From assembly GCA_900315105.1 (NCBI GenBank), contig OMXX01000016.1, forward strand, positions 7,728 to 71,727: a DNA stretch of 64,000 bases, given 5' to 3'. Below, piece by piece: positions 1 through 9,529 of this stretch. The notes under the pieces are model-generated. The model was not told the origin of the DNA. It saw only the letters and a list, made by a program, of their open reading frames with translations, and ran no database searches. This stretch comes from an uncultured Prevotellaceae bacterium. GTDB taxonomy: Bacteria; Bacteroidota; Bacteroidia; Bacteroidales; Bacteroidaceae. A program made the translations under genes and the position numbers. Within the stretch, counting starts at the first letter, position 1; each line of letters begins with the position of its first letter.

Positions 1-1
1 T

Positions 2-994
2 ATAGCAGAAGCAGGTGTGAACCACAACGGTTCACTGGATATGGCCAAGCAGCTGGTAGATAAGGCCGTTGAGGCTGGGGTGGACTATATCAAGTTCCAG
101 ACCTTCAAAGCCTCAAAACTTGTGACTAAAACGGCCAAGCAAGCAGAGTACCAGCAGAAGAATATAGGAAAAGATGGAGACAGCCAGTACCAGATGCTAA
201 AGAAGCTAGAGTTATCACCGGAAGACCACGAAGTACTTATTGCATACTGCAAAGAGCGTGGTATCAAGTTTTTCTCTACAGCCTTTGACTTTGACAGCAT
301 TGAGTATCTGCATTCACTTAATCTGGGCTTATGGAAAGTACCATCAGGTGAGGTGACCAACTATCCCTTCTTGAAACGCATTGCAGCCTATAATGAGAAA
401 ACCATTCTCAGTACTGGTATGTGTGACATGGAGGATGTGAGGGCTGCTGTTGAAGCCTTGTGTAAGAATGGTCTTTCAAAAGATAATTTGATATTGCTGC
501 ACTGCAACACGGAATATCCTACACCCTTTGAGGATGTGAACCTCAAGGCTATGGATGCTCTTAAAGAAGAGTTTGGTGTTGAGGTAGGGTATAGCGACCA
601 TACCAAAGGGATAGAAGTTCCTATTGCTGCTGTGGCTTTGGGCGCAACTGTCATTGAGAAGCATTTCACCCTTGACCGTACACTTCCTGGACCTGACCAC
701 AAAGCCAGTTTGGAGCCAGATGAGTTGAAAGCCATGGTAAGTGCCATCCGCAACATTGAAAAAGCGGTTGGTGGTGACGGAACCAAGCACGTGAGTGAGA
801 GTGAGCGGAAGAACATATCAATTGCCCGCAAGAGCATAGTGGCCGCTTGTGATATAAAGGCAGGAGATGTATTTACAGAAGAGAACTTGACTGTAAAACG
901 CCCGGGAAGCGGAGTTTCTCCTATGCGCTGGGAAGAGGTGCTTGGAAAGAAAGCTAAGAAAGACTTCAACGAAGACGAACTTATAGAGCTATGA
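2..994 (+). CDS. neuB: Nonulosonic acid synthase, NeuB/LegI family (5' end cut by window edge)
   Basis: Condenses phosphoenolpyruvate with an N-acylated hexosamine to form a nine-carbon nonulosonic acid (sialic or legionaminic acid) in the cytoplasm. The reading frame is open to the window edge, where it reads IAEAGVNHNG, the N-terminal signature of the family, so only a few residues are missing. GYSDHT and EKHFTLDR, typical of the NeuB TIM barrel, follow. The last ~60 residues (from about KSIVAACDIKAGD) form the SAF/antifreeze-like domain that closes the active site. The gene overlaps the next one by 4 bp (ATGA), so it belongs to the same operon. The PtmE-like and amidotransferase genes downstream favour a legionaminic-type product over N-acetylneuraminate. 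Family assignment is firm; the exact sugar is inference. Confidence 0.93.
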   Translation: MAEAGVNHNGSLDMAKQLVDKAVEAGVDYIKFQTFKASKLVTKTAKQAEYQQKNIGKDGDSQYQMLKKLELSPEDHEVLIAYCKERGIKFFSTAFDFDSIEYLHSLNLGLWKVPSGEVTNYPFLKRIAAYNEKTILSTGMCDMEDVRAAVEALCKNGLSKDNLILLHCNTEYPTPFEDVNLKAMDALKEEFGVEVGYSDHTKGIEVPIAAVALGATVIEKHFTLDRTLPGPDHKASLEPDELKAMVSAIRNIEKAVGGDGTKHVSESERKNISIARKSIVAACDIKAGDVFTEENLTVKRPGSGVSPMRWEEVLGKKAKKDFNEDELIEL

Positions 995-2154
995 GGAAGA
1001 TTTGTGTAGTAACAGGAACACGTGCAGAGTATGGTCTGCTCAGCCGTTTGATGCAGATGATTAAAGATTCTGAACATACGGAATTGCAGATTATTGCCAC
1101 CAATATGCACCTAAGTTCTAAGTATGGCAATACCTATCAGGAAATAGAGAAAGACGGTTTCACCATTGACAAGAAGATACCCATACTTGAAGAAGGAAAA
1201 GATACTGCCAAAGATACCGTGCTATCTATGTCTAAAGCTCTCGCTGGTTTTGCTGAGGCTTACGATGAACTGAAGCCGGATATGGTTGTGGTGTTAGGTG
1301 ATCGCTACGAGATTTTGGCTGCGGCCACTGCTGCACTGATTGAACGCATACCTATTGCTCATATCCATGGAGGGGAGATTACAGAAGGAGCTTACGATGA
1401 TGCTATCCGTCATAGCATCACTAAGATGAGCCACCTACATTTCACTTCTACAGAACAGTATCGCAAACGTGTGATTCAGTTGGGTGAACAACCCGACAGA
1501 GTCTTTTATGTCGGTGCTCTTGGAGTGGAGAATATTAAGAAATTCCCACTGTTAAGTAAAAAAGAGATTGAGCAGGATGTGAAGTTCAAACTGGATGAAA
1601 ACACTATATTGGTAACTTATCATCCTGTCACTTTGGGTGAGCATACCGCAGAGCAAGACATCAAGGAATTTATAGCTGCTTTGGAGGAACGTAAGGATTT
1701 GCGGGTATTTTTCACAATGCCTAACTCTGATACAGGTGCACAGGCCATTGTGGATGCCATTAATGATTTTGTTGAAAAGAATGGAGACAGGGCGGTAGCA
1801 TACAAGTCATTGGGTATTAAGCGCTATCTTTCTGTGATGAAGTATGCAGGTGCTGTGGTAGGAAACTCTTCCAGTGGTTTGATAGAAGTTCCTTCATTTG
1901 GAATACCTACTCTAAATATTGGCGACCGTCAAAAAGGCAGGATTTCAGCTTCCAGTGTTTATGATTGTGAGACAGATAAGAAGTCTATACTTAAGGGTTT
2001 GGATTTCATTATGTCACCTGCTTTCAGAAAATATGCAGCACAATCTCATAATCCCTATGATAAAGAAGGAACGGTAAAAACAATCTTTGATGTTATAAGT
2101 ACTTATCCTTTAGAGGAATTGAAACAAAAACATTTCTACGATATAAATCAATGA
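991..2154 (+). CDS. neuC: UDP-N-acetylglucosamine 2-epimerase (hydrolysing), NeuC/LegG family
   Basis: 387 aa, the usual length for this family. It hydrolyses and epimerises a UDP- (or GDP-) activated N-acylated hexosamine to free the mannosamine-type sugar used by NeuB. The N-terminus carries the family signature TGTRAEYG. HIHGGEITEGAYDDAIRH and GNSSSGLIE are the conserved GT-B-fold epimerase motifs. Its start overlaps the stop of neuB and its stop overlaps the next start (ATGA), indicating translational coupling. In a legionaminic pathway this step is called LegG and acts on a 2,4-diacetamido-trideoxy sugar. The LegB/LegC/LegH genes that would make that substrate are not in the window and presumably lie just upstream. 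Confidence 0.93.
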   Translation: MRKICVVTGTRAEYGLLSRLMQMIKDSEHTELQIIATNMHLSSKYGNTYQEIEKDGFTIDKKIPILEEGKDTAKDTVLSMSKALAGFAEAYDELKPDMVVVLGDRYEILAAATAALIERIPIAHIHGGEITEGAYDDAIRHSITKMSHLHFTSTEQYRKRVIQLGEQPDRVFYVGALGVENIKKFPLLSKKEIEQDVKFKLDENTILVTYHPVTLGEHTAEQDIKEFIAALEERKDLRVFFTMPNSDTGAQAIVDAINDFVEKNGDRAVAYKSLGIKRYLSVMKYAGAVVGNSSSGLIEVPSFGIPTLNIGDRQKGRISASSVYDCETDKKSILKGLDFIMSPAFRKYAAQSHNPYDKEGTVKTIFDVISTYPLEELKQKHFYDINQ

Positions 2155-3128
2155 AGATAATAGTTATAGGACTTGGCTCCATGGGCAAACGCAGAATACG
2201 TTTACTGAGTGAACATAATGATATTCAGCTCTTTGGCATTGACAGCCAGGAGAGCCGTTGTGAAGAAGTAAAAGAGAAGTTTGGGCTGAAATGTTATCCC
2301 AGTATTGCTGAGGCAGTGAAGGTAGAAAAGCCTGATGCTGCTGTCATCAGTACCTCACCCCTTTCACATGCAGCCATTATCAAGGAGTGCTTGCAGAACA
2401 ACCTGCATGTGTTCACGGAGATTAATCTGGTAGCAGATGGATATGCGGAGAATATGGCACTGGCAAAGGAGAAAGGCAAGGTGTTGTTTTTGTCCTCTAC
2501 TTTCTTGTACCGCAAGGAAACACAGACCATCATTGAGAAAGCAAACAAGGCAACTTGTCCTTTAAACTATATCTATCACATTGGACAGTATCTGCCTGAC
2601 TGGCATCCTTGGGAGAGCTATAACAACTATTTCATTGGTAATCCCCGTACCAATGGTTGTCGTGAGATTATGGCCATTGACCTGCCTTGGACTGTGACAG
2701 CATTTGGCCCTATTAAGAACGTTAGTGCTGTCAAGAGTAAAAACACTGAGTTGAACATCAACTATAACGACAATTACCTGATTACCATTGAACATGAGAA
2801 TGGTAATAAAGGTGTATTGGCAGTAGATGTGGTAACCCGTAAGTCCATCCGTCATATTGATGTGTATGGTGAGACTTTCCAGATGTCTTGGAACGGAACA
2901 GCAGACTCATTGACGGAATACGATATTGAGAACAAAGAGGAAAGGAAAATACAGTTTGATGATGCTTCTGAGCATGTTGAAGGTTATGCTGCCTTTATTA
3001 CAGAGAATCCTTACAGAGAGGAACTGAATGCTTTCTTGGCACAGATTGCCAACCCCAATGCAGTGCCTGCCTGGACATTTGAGAAGGACTTTGAACTGCT
3101 GAAGGTCATTGACCAAATTGAAGCATAA
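2151..3128 (+). CDS. Gfo/Idh/MocA family oxidoreductase
   Basis: 325 aa. An N-terminal Rossmann fold is shown by VIGLGSMGKRR, and the rest has the composition and length of a Gfo/Idh/MocA NAD(P)-dependent sugar dehydrogenase. The motif that is normally E-K-P, where the lysine is catalytic, reads T-E-I-N at about residue 93, so the catalytic lysine appears to be missing. The protein may be a non-canonical reductase or a partner of the next gene, which keeps EKP. It sits between neuC and the CMP-sugar synthetase with overlapping ends, so a role in modifying the nonulosonic acid or its precursor is likely. The substrate cannot be read from sequence. Confidence 0.85.
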   Translation: MKIIVIGLGSMGKRRIRLLSEHNDIQLFGIDSQESRCEEVKEKFGLKCYPSIAEAVKVEKPDAAVISTSPLSHAAIIKECLQNNLHVFTEINLVADGYAENMALAKEKGKVLFLSSTFLYRKETQTIIEKANKATCPLNYIYHIGQYLPDWHPWESYNNYFIGNPRTNGCREIMAIDLPWTVTAFGPIKNVSAVKSKNTELNINYNDNYLITIEHENGNKGVLAVDVVTRKSIRHIDVYGETFQMSWNGTADSLTEYDIENKEERKIQFDDASEHVEGYAAFITENPYREELNAFLAQIANPNAVPAWTFEKDFELLKVIDQIEA

Positions 3129-4078
3129 TGAGAACATATAAGATTGCTTTTGTCGGACTTGGTTCTATTGCAACTCGTCACCTGAAAAATGTGCATGCTT
3201 ATTTAGCATCACAGGGTGATGTTTGTACAGTTGACTTATACCGCAGTTCTTTGGGTAGACCGCTTGCAGAGGAGTTGCAACCGTTGGTGAACAATGTCTA
3301 TCTCTATGCGGACGAGATACCGGAAGAGAGAAAATATGATGTGGTGTTTGTGACCAATCCTACCTCAATGCACTATGAGACGATTGAACGGTTTGCTGCC
3401 TATGCAGATTCCTTCTTCATTGAGAAGCCGGTGTTTGACAGCACTAAGGTTGATGAAGGCATTTTTAATCTCATTGAAGGTAAACCGAGTTATGTGGCTA
3501 GTCCGCTGAGGTATAATCCTGTGCTTCAGTATGTGAAGAATAATGTGGATTTGAATAAGGTGATTTCAGCAAGAGCCATTTCTTCCAGCTATCTGCCAGA
3601 ATGGAGACCAGGGCAGGACTACCGAAAAATATATAGTGCACATAAGGATTTAGGTGGGGGAGTAAGCATAGACCTGATTCACGAATGGGATTACCTTACT
3701 TGGCTCTTTGGTATGCCTACTGAGTGTAAGCAGATGATAAGCAAGGTATCCAATCTGGAAATTGACAGTGATGATTTGGCTATCTATATTGGTCGCAATG
3801 AGAAAACTAGCTTTGAGTTGCATCTGGACTACTTTGGCAGACAGACGCTGAGAACCCTTGACCTTTTCACGGATGAAGATACTATTCATTGTGATTTGAT
3901 TGAGGGAACTGTTAGCTATCTGAAAGAAGGCAAGACCGTGAAATCAGAAAGCGAGCGTAATGCCTTCCAAATGGCAGAGATTGCACATTTCTTTGAAATA
4001 ATTAATAACAAGAAAGAAAACGACAGTACACCTGAACATGCTTACCGTGTGCTGAAAATAGCAAAAGGAGAATTGTAG
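3128..4078 (+). CDS. Gfo/Idh/MocA family oxidoreductase
   Basis: 316 aa. It has the N-terminal nucleotide-binding motif FVGLGSIATRH and an intact EKP motif (FFIEKPVF, about residue 100), the catalytic lysine position of the family. Its start codon shares a base with the stop of the preceding oxidoreductase gene, and only one base separates its stop from the CMP-sugar synthetase start. Two consecutive Gfo/Idh genes, one with and one without the lysine, suggest either a heteromer or two successive steps on the same sugar. Expected to be cytoplasmic and NAD(P)-dependent; substrate unknown. Confidence 0.87.
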   Translation: MRTYKIAFVGLGSIATRHLKNVHAYLASQGDVCTVDLYRSSLGRPLAEELQPLVNNVYLYADEIPEERKYDVVFVTNPTSMHYETIERFAAYADSFFIEKPVFDSTKVDEGIFNLIEGKPSYVASPLRYNPVLQYVKNNVDLNKVISARAISSSYLPEWRPGQDYRKIYSAHKDLGGGVSIDLIHEWDYLTWLFGMPTECKQMISKVSNLEIDSDDLAIYIGRNEKTSFELHLDYFGRQTLRTLDLFTDEDTIHCDLIEGTVSYLKEGKTVKSESERNAFQMAEIAHFFEIINNKKENDSTPEHAYRVLKIAKGEL

Positions 4079-4079
4079 T

Positions 4080-4850
4080 ATGAACATTCTGTTTACATTA
4101 TGCGGACGTGCCGGTTCCAAGGGCGTAAAGGGCAAGAATGCCCGTGATTTCTTGGATGTGCCTTTGGTATGGTATTCCATGGCCAATATTGCTCTGTACA
4201 TGGAGAAATATGGAGCAGGTGATGACATCAAGGTGGTATTGAATACCGACAGTGAACCCTTGAAAGATTTGGTCCGTCGGGTTAAGGACGTTCCTGTAAC
4301 CATTATCCACCGTGAGGAGAGCCTGGCTGGTGATAAGGTGGCCAAGGTGGCTGTGATTATGGATAGCCTGAACAAGGCAGAAGAGGTGTTTGCCTGCAAG
4401 TTTGATATGGTGGTTGATTTGGATATTACCTCACCTTTGCGTACCGTGCAGGATGTGAAGAACGCTATTGACCGTAAACGTCAACGTCCTGAAGTGGATG
4501 TGGTGTACTCAGTGGCACCTTCGCGTCGGAATCCTTTTTTCAATATGGTGAAGGAAGAGAACGGTTTCTTCTGTAAGGCTATACCTTCTAATTTTACCAC
4601 ACGACAAGAAGCCCCTATGTTCTATGATATGAACGCTTCTATCTATGCTTACAGCCCTGATGCATTGAAAAATAAAGAACACTCCACGTTTTTTAATTCC
4701 AATTGTGATGCTGTTGTGATGGCAGATACCGGTATTCTAGATATTGACTCTGAAGAAGATTATGAGTTGATGCAGGTAATTGCTAAGTATCTGTTTGAGA
4801 ATAGCGGGGCATTTAAGGAGTCGTATAATAAAGCAAATAGTTGGAAATAA
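4080..4850 (+). CDS. CMP-nonulosonate (acylneuraminate/legionaminate) cytidylyltransferase
   Basis: 256 aa. It activates the nonulosonic acid with CTP to give the CMP-sugar donor for glycosyltransferases. The N-terminus CGRAGSKGVKGKN is the nucleotide-binding loop of this family (R-x-G-S-K-G-x-x-x-K-N). VVDLDITSPLRT and the region around SRRNPFFNMV fit the CMP-NeuAc synthetase fold. The length is that of the LegF/PtmB-type short enzymes without an extra hydrolase domain. It belongs to the neuBC operon by spacing. Whether the product is CMP-legionaminate or CMP-Neu5Ac is not decided by sequence alone. Confidence 0.9.
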   Translation: MNILFTLCGRAGSKGVKGKNARDFLDVPLVWYSMANIALYMEKYGAGDDIKVVLNTDSEPLKDLVRRVKDVPVTIIHREESLAGDKVAKVAVIMDSLNKAEEVFACKFDMVVDLDITSPLRTVQDVKNAIDRKRQRPEVDVVYSVAPSRRNPFFNMVKEENGFFCKAIPSNFTTRQEAPMFYDMNASIYAYSPDALKNKEHSTFFNSNCDAVVMADTGILDIDSEEDYELMQVIAKYLFENSGAFKESYNKANSWK

Positions 4851-4868
4851 TTTTTAATCCGTATTAAT

Positions 4869-5981
4869 ATGAAGTACTGCAAAAAATGCTGTATGCCGGA
4901 TACTCGTCCAGGCATCAAGTTTGACGAAGAGGGCGTGTGCTCTGCATGTCGTAGTTATGAACATCGTGCAAAAGTTGACTGGGATGCACGTTGGAAAGAA
5001 TTTGAGGCTATTTGTGATAAATATCGCGGAATGAATGGCCCCAATGGTTATGACTGTATGATTGCCGTTTCTGGCGGTAAGGATAGTCATTTCCAGGTTT
5101 ATCTGATGAAAGAGGTTATGCACATGAATCCTCTGCTGGTTTCAGCAGGTGATAACATGCCTATGACAGAAGCTGGCAAGCACAATATCAAGAATATATC
5201 TGAAGCTTTTGGCTGTGACCTGATTGTCATGAATCCTAATATTCAGGCCCAGAAAAAGGTAATGCGCTATACTTTTGAAAAGTATGGCAAGCCTACTTAT
5301 TTCGTAGACCGTTATATTTATACCTATCCTCTTCACATGGCCGTGAAGTTTAATACTCCACTTCTTGTATACGGTGAAAATGTTGGTTGGGAATATGGTG
5401 GCGCAGATGGTGTTGAAACCTATTCTGCTCGCGACATCATCTTTAATGGTGTAGGTAATGGTATTCCTGATGAGGAACTGATTGAGCAGTGTGGTATTAG
5501 TAAAAAAGATCTCAATTTCTTTGCGCCTCCAACAACGGAAGAACTTGAGAAGTTGGATCCTATCTATATTAGCTATTTCACTCCTTGGAACAGTTTCAAG
5601 AACTATGAAATGGCCAAAAAGTTCGGTTTCCATGACCTGACACATGAGTGGGAGCGCACTCAGCACATTGAACAGTTTGACCAGATTGACAGCCCTGCAT
5701 ATCTGGTACACGCATGGATGAAGTATCCTAAGTTTGGTCATCAGGCTGCTACGGATTATGCTTCTCGTATGATTCGTTATGGTATGTTGACTCGTGAGGA
5801 GGGCTTCAAACTCATTGATGAGCATGATGGCAACCTTGATCCTCGCTGTGTCCGTGAATTCTGCGAGTTCCTGGGATACTCAGAGCGCGAATTCTGGGCA
5901 ATTATTGATAAGCTATATAATAAAGATATTTTCGAAAAAGACGCATGTGAGAAGTGGGTCTTAAAGAAAGTTGAGCGTTAA
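4869..5981 (+). CDS. N-acetyl sugar amidotransferase (WbpG/PseA/PtmG-like)
   Basis: 370 aa. It starts with a cysteine-rich metal-binding motif (CKKCCMPDTRP...CSAC). Then comes an ATP-pyrophosphatase P-loop, SGGKDS, at about residue 68, characteristic of the family that converts an N-acetyl group into an acetamidino group with ammonia from a glutaminase partner. Relatives act on pseudaminic acid (PseA) and legionaminic acid (PtmG) pathways in Campylobacter and on O-antigen sugars (WbpG) in Pseudomonas. No HisH/HisF-like partner genes are seen nearby, so the ammonia source must lie elsewhere or outside the window. It lies 18 bp after the CMP-sugar synthetase and supports a modified legionaminic-type sugar. 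Confidence 0.88.
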   Translation: MKYCKKCCMPDTRPGIKFDEEGVCSACRSYEHRAKVDWDARWKEFEAICDKYRGMNGPNGYDCMIAVSGGKDSHFQVYLMKEVMHMNPLLVSAGDNMPMTEAGKHNIKNISEAFGCDLIVMNPNIQAQKKVMRYTFEKYGKPTYFVDRYIYTYPLHMAVKFNTPLLVYGENVGWEYGGADGVETYSARDIIFNGVGNGIPDEELIEQCGISKKDLNFFAPPTTEELEKLDPIYISYFTPWNSFKNYEMAKKFGFHDLTHEWERTQHIEQFDQIDSPAYLVHAWMKYPKFGHQAATDYASRMIRYGMLTREEGFKLIDEHDGNLDPRCVREFCEFLGYSEREFWAIIDKLYNKDIFEKDACEKWVLKKVER

Positions 5982-7029
5982 AAAGATGATAGAACAGAAA
6001 TATATTATTCAGCAGAACCAGACTTTGCTGGAGGCATTGAAACAAATCAATGCACTCCAGCAAGGACCGCTGGTACTCTTTGCTGTTGATGAAGAGGAAA
6101 GAATGGTTGGCACCATCACTGATGGTGACTCCAGAAGAGCACTTATCTCTGGTGCAACCGTTGAATCTCTTGTAAAAGATGTAGTACATACTTCTTTTAA
6201 CTTTATCCGTCAAGGAGAAGGTAACCTAGTTCAGGAACTAAAACATCAGAAAGAGCTTCATATGAAGTTAGTTCCTATTCTAGATAAGGGTAACCATATA
6301 GTTGGTGTTATCAATCTTGAACAGTATAGTACACAACTACCTGTTGATGCCGTTCTTATGGCTGGCGGTAAAGGAGAACGTTTACGTCCATTGACCGAGA
6401 AAACGCCTAAACCGCTGCTTAAAGTGGGTGATAAATGTATTATAGACCACAACATTGATAGACTGATAAAATATGGAGTGAAACACATTTCTGTAACTGT
6501 TAATTATTTAAAAGAACAGTTAGAAGAACATTTTACTCAACCTCGGGGAGAAGTCCAGGTTCAGACTATACGTGAACCAAAGTTTTTGGGGACTATTGGA
6601 AGCATTCGTTTCGTGCCAAGATTTTACAATGACACTGTGTTAGTAATGAATAGCGATCTGTTCACCAATATCAACTATGAAGATTTCTATCTTCATTTCA
6701 AGGAGCATGATGCAGATATGAGTGTTGCTGCTGTGCCATATAATGTTTCTATTCCGCTTGGAATATTTGAACTTGACGGTAGGAATATTAAGGGCTTAAA
6801 GGAAAAGCCCCGATATGAGTATTATGCTAATGCCGGTATATATCTGATTAAGCGATCTGCACTGGATTTGATTCCAGAAGATGTGATGTTCCATTCCACG
6901 GATTTAATTGAAGCATTGATAACTGCAGGAAGAAAGGTGATAAGATTCCCGCTAAATGGGACGTGGATTGACATAGGAACACCTCAGGAGTTCCAGCGTG
7001 CTAATGATATGGTAAAACATATGCATTAA
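5971..7029 (+). CDS. CBS-domain nucleotidyltransferase (PtmE-like sugar-1-phosphate guanylyltransferase)
   Basis: 352 aa if translation starts at the TTG at 5971; an ATG at 5986, five codons later, is an equally good start and leaves 4 bp after the upstream stop. The first ~115 residues are a paired CBS domain. The rest is a nucleotidyltransferase with the signature LMAGGKGERLRPLTEKTPKP at about residue 130. This architecture is that of PtmE, which makes GDP-glucosamine for legionaminic acid in Campylobacter, and of related mannose/glucose-1-phosphate nucleotidyltransferases. Its presence beside neuB/neuC genes is the best evidence that the nonulosonic acid here is of the legionaminic type. 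Confidence 0.85.
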   Translation: MSVKKMIEQKYIIQQNQTLLEALKQINALQQGPLVLFAVDEEERMVGTITDGDSRRALISGATVESLVKDVVHTSFNFIRQGEGNLVQELKHQKELHMKLVPILDKGNHIVGVINLEQYSTQLPVDAVLMAGGKGERLRPLTEKTPKPLLKVGDKCIIDHNIDRLIKYGVKHISVTVNYLKEQLEEHFTQPRGEVQVQTIREPKFLGTIGSIRFVPRFYNDTVLVMNSDLFTNINYEDFYLHFKEHDADMSVAAVPYNVSIPLGIFELDGRNIKGLKEKPRYEYYANAGIYLIKRSALDLIPEDVMFHSTDLIEALITAGRKVIRFPLNGTWIDIGTPQEFQRANDMVKHMH

Positions 7030-7042
7030 ATTTCTCTTTGTA

Positions 7043-8040
7043 ATGCAAATTATCAACGTGAGACCTCGTTTATACTGGATTGACTGGATGAAGTCTATAG
7101 GGATGTTCTTCATTATAGCAGGCCATATTTTCCCTTTGGGATATGAATTCTTGTATGTTTTTAGTGTCCCATTATTCTTCTTGATTTCAGGATATTTGGG
7201 CCATCGGGAAACTAACGACAAGCTATTTTGGAAAAAGACGTTTAGCAATTTGATAATCCCATGTATTATAATATCGCTTGTATTGCATATTGAGCAGATA
7301 GCAGCCCAGGTACGTTTGGGAACGTTTGAATGGATTAATATTCCTACGTATGTGATTAACTGTTTGATGGGTAACTTGGCTTTACATACAAAAGCCTCTG
7401 GCATAGGTATATGCTGGTTTATTTATACACTCGTATTATGTAAAGTAATACAACAGTTTGTAAGTAAAAGCAAGAAAGCTAATGTTGTTGTGTTGATAGT
7501 CTGTTTGGCGGTTGCGGTATGGTATAATATAAACGACATGCATCTATGTAATGCGTACACAAATATCACTTTGGCATATCCACTTTATGCAATAGGGGGG
7601 GGTATAAATTGCTGAATGTAAATAAGCTTGAAAGGGTTAGCCCTATTCTGGAAATCCTTGGAAGTTTGGTAGGTGTAATAGTCGTAATAGCCATTGGAAT
7701 AATAAATGGTGCTCCTTGGATGTATGATGCTACTTACGGTTCGAATATAATACTTTTTTTTGTCGGAGGTCTTGCTGGTACAATGTCAGTATTTTGCATT
7801 TCTTATTTACTTAGAAACATCAAGTCAAAAACTGTGCTGACAATTTCAAAAGGTACCATTATCATATTAGGTTTTCATCAACTGATAATAAGAATTTATG
7901 ACAGATTGCCTGATTTTTTTCATACTGTTTTTTATGAATATATAGCTGCTCTGTTTATACTGTTGTTTTTCATTCCAATTATAAAAATATCAGAAAAATA
8001 CTTTCCTCTTCTGTTAGGGAAAAGAGCGGAGAGGAAGTGA
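7043..8040 (+). pseudogene. Acyltransferase-3 family membrane protein, frameshifted at a G8 tract (phase OFF)
   Basis: Two frames make one protein. 7043-7615 has the N-terminal half with the family signature WIDWMKSIGMFFIIAGHI, including the catalytic-type histidine. 7609-8040 has the C-terminal membrane half. The break is exactly at eight G (7595-7602), where the first frame ends in GGGINC. One extra G would give A-I-G-G-G-Y-K-L-L-N-V and a continuous protein of about 332 aa, the normal length for these inner-membrane O-acyltransferases. The enzyme would add an acetyl or similar group to the glycan or its lipid-linked repeat unit. Because the run is at a glycine repeat and other genes in the locus carry the same feature, this is probably a reversible OFF state rather than decay; a sequencing error in the homopolymer cannot be excluded. 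Confidence 0.85.
7595..7602 (+). repeat. Poly-G tract G8, phase-variable candidate (OFF)
   Basis: A run of eight G in an otherwise AT-rich gene, coinciding with the frame break of the acyltransferase. The second half lies in the frame reached by adding one G (or removing two). G9 is therefore the predicted ON state. Confidence 0.85.
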
Positions 8041-8050
8041 TGGTAAATGA

Positions 8051-9529
8051 TTGAAAGAAGTCGTCATTATGCAAAATAGGTACAAACGGTTAGGGAAAAA
8101 TACGTTTTGGGTATTTATAGGAAGGGCTGGCAGCTCAATCATTAGTATGTTGATGTTGCCTTTCTATACTCATTGGCTTTCTTCTGGAGAGTATGGCACA
8201 TACGATCTTATCAATACTTATTCAATGATATTGACGGGGCTTATATCATGTAGCATTGCAGATTCAATCTTTATTTTCCCCAAAAATGCTGATGAACAAG
8301 GAAGAACCAAGTATTATTCTTCAGGATACCTGTTTGTTTTTGTTACGACATGTTGTTTCGCACTGTTCATGTGGCTTTTGCAGTTAATTGGAGGAAAACT
8401 ATCTTGGTCAGGTGTGTTTTTTGAAAAGTCTTGGTTTATATTAGCTTTTGCTGTTTGTCAGTTTATCCAGCAGTACAGTCAATCTTTTACGAGAAGCATT
8501 GATAGGATGAGAATATATAGCTATACGGGTGTCATTTTTACTGGAAGTATAGCGTTGTTTTCATTCTACTTGCTCCCACGCTATGGATTAAATGGTTATT
8601 TATACGCTATTATATTTGCAAATCTGTTATCATCAGGCTTTACAATTCTGGCTTCAGGATCGCATAAATATATATCCTTAGTTGCTTTTGATCGCAAATA
8701 TCTTGTTGAACTCCTAAAGTATGGAATTCCGTTGTTCCCTAATGGGTTAATGTGGTGGTTGGTAAATAGTATGAATAGACCAGTTATGGAATCATATTTA
8801 GGTCTGGAGGCTGTAGGTTTATATTCTGTGGCTCATAAGTTCCCTAGCATGTTATCTATATTAGTTAATGTTTTTGGGACGGCTTGGAGTATAACAATGT
8901 TAGAAGAATTTGGGAAACCTGATTTTAACCATTTTTTTAATCGTACCATAAAAATGCTATATTTCGTTATGATAGTCGGGTGTTGTATGATTGCAGCATT
9001 AAGTAAGATTATTGTAATGATATTTGCAGATTCATCATACTTTGAGGCATGGAAATACATACCTGTTTTAACTTTTAGTATTGTAATGCAACTACTATCT
9101 ACAAACGTCGGTGGCGTTTTCATGGCGGAAAAGAAAAGCAAATATTTCTTTTATAGTAGTATTTGGGGTGCATTAGCTTCACTGATTGCTACATTGGGTT
9201 GTATTAAATTATGGGGACTCCAAGGTGCTGCGATTGCTGTTGCGTTTTCATGTTTTGTAATGGTAGTTGCAAGAATGGTATATGCCTGGAAACATATTAA
9301 TGAAATGCCAATCTGGTGGTACGTAATAATGACATTATTATGCTTATTGTTTATTATAGTTGTTGTCATAGACCTTCCATTATATATAAACATACCCATA
9401 TACTTGGTTATATTGACAGTTATTTGTTTTTTAAGCAGGGACGTGTTAAAGCCAGTTTTTGAAACAGCAAAAGGATTAATAGTAAAAAAATTAAGGAATG
9501 AAAAGAATTCTAATCTATTCAGTTTGTGA
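8051..9529 (+). CDS. wzx: Oligosaccharide flippase Wzx
   Basis: 492 aa from the TTG at 8051; the ATG at 8069 (MQNRYKRLGKN) is the more likely start, giving 486 aa. The protein is a polytopic membrane protein with about 12-14 hydrophobic helices, and its N-terminus (GRAGSSIISMLMLPFYTHWLSSGEYGTYDLINTY) is typical of the polysaccharide biosynthesis/MATE-like flippases. It would move the undecaprenyl-linked repeat unit across the inner membrane. The G+C content is low, as in the other repeat-unit genes from 7 to 18 kb. It overlaps the next gene by 32 bp. Confidence 0.9.
   Translation: MKEVVIMQNRYKRLGKNTFWVFIGRAGSSIISMLMLPFYTHWLSSGEYGTYDLINTYSMILTGLISCSIADSIFIFPKNADEQGRTKYYSSGYLFVFVTTCCFALFMWLLQLIGGKLSWSGVFFEKSWFILAFAVCQFIQQYSQSFTRSIDRMRIYSYTGVIFTGSIALFSFYLLPRYGLNGYLYAIIFANLLSSGFTILASGSHKYISLVAFDRKYLVELLKYGIPLFPNGLMWWLVNSMNRPVMESYLGLEAVGLYSVAHKFPSMLSILVNVFGTAWSITMLEEFGKPDFNHFFNRTIKMLYFVMIVGCCMIAALSKIIVMIFADSSYFEAWKYIPVLTFSIVMQLLSTNVGGVFMAEKKSKYFFYSSIWGALASLIATLGCIKLWGLQGAAIAVAFSCFVMVVARMVYAWKHINEMPIWWYVIMTLLCLLFIIVVVIDLPLYINIPIYLVILTVICFLSRDVLKPVFETAKGLIVKKLRNEKNSNLFSL

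Noticed and set aside
388..1110. Long minus-strand frame opposite neuB/neuC (and similar antisense frames elsewhere)
   Set aside because: Shadows of well-identified genes, with low-complexity products and no domains.
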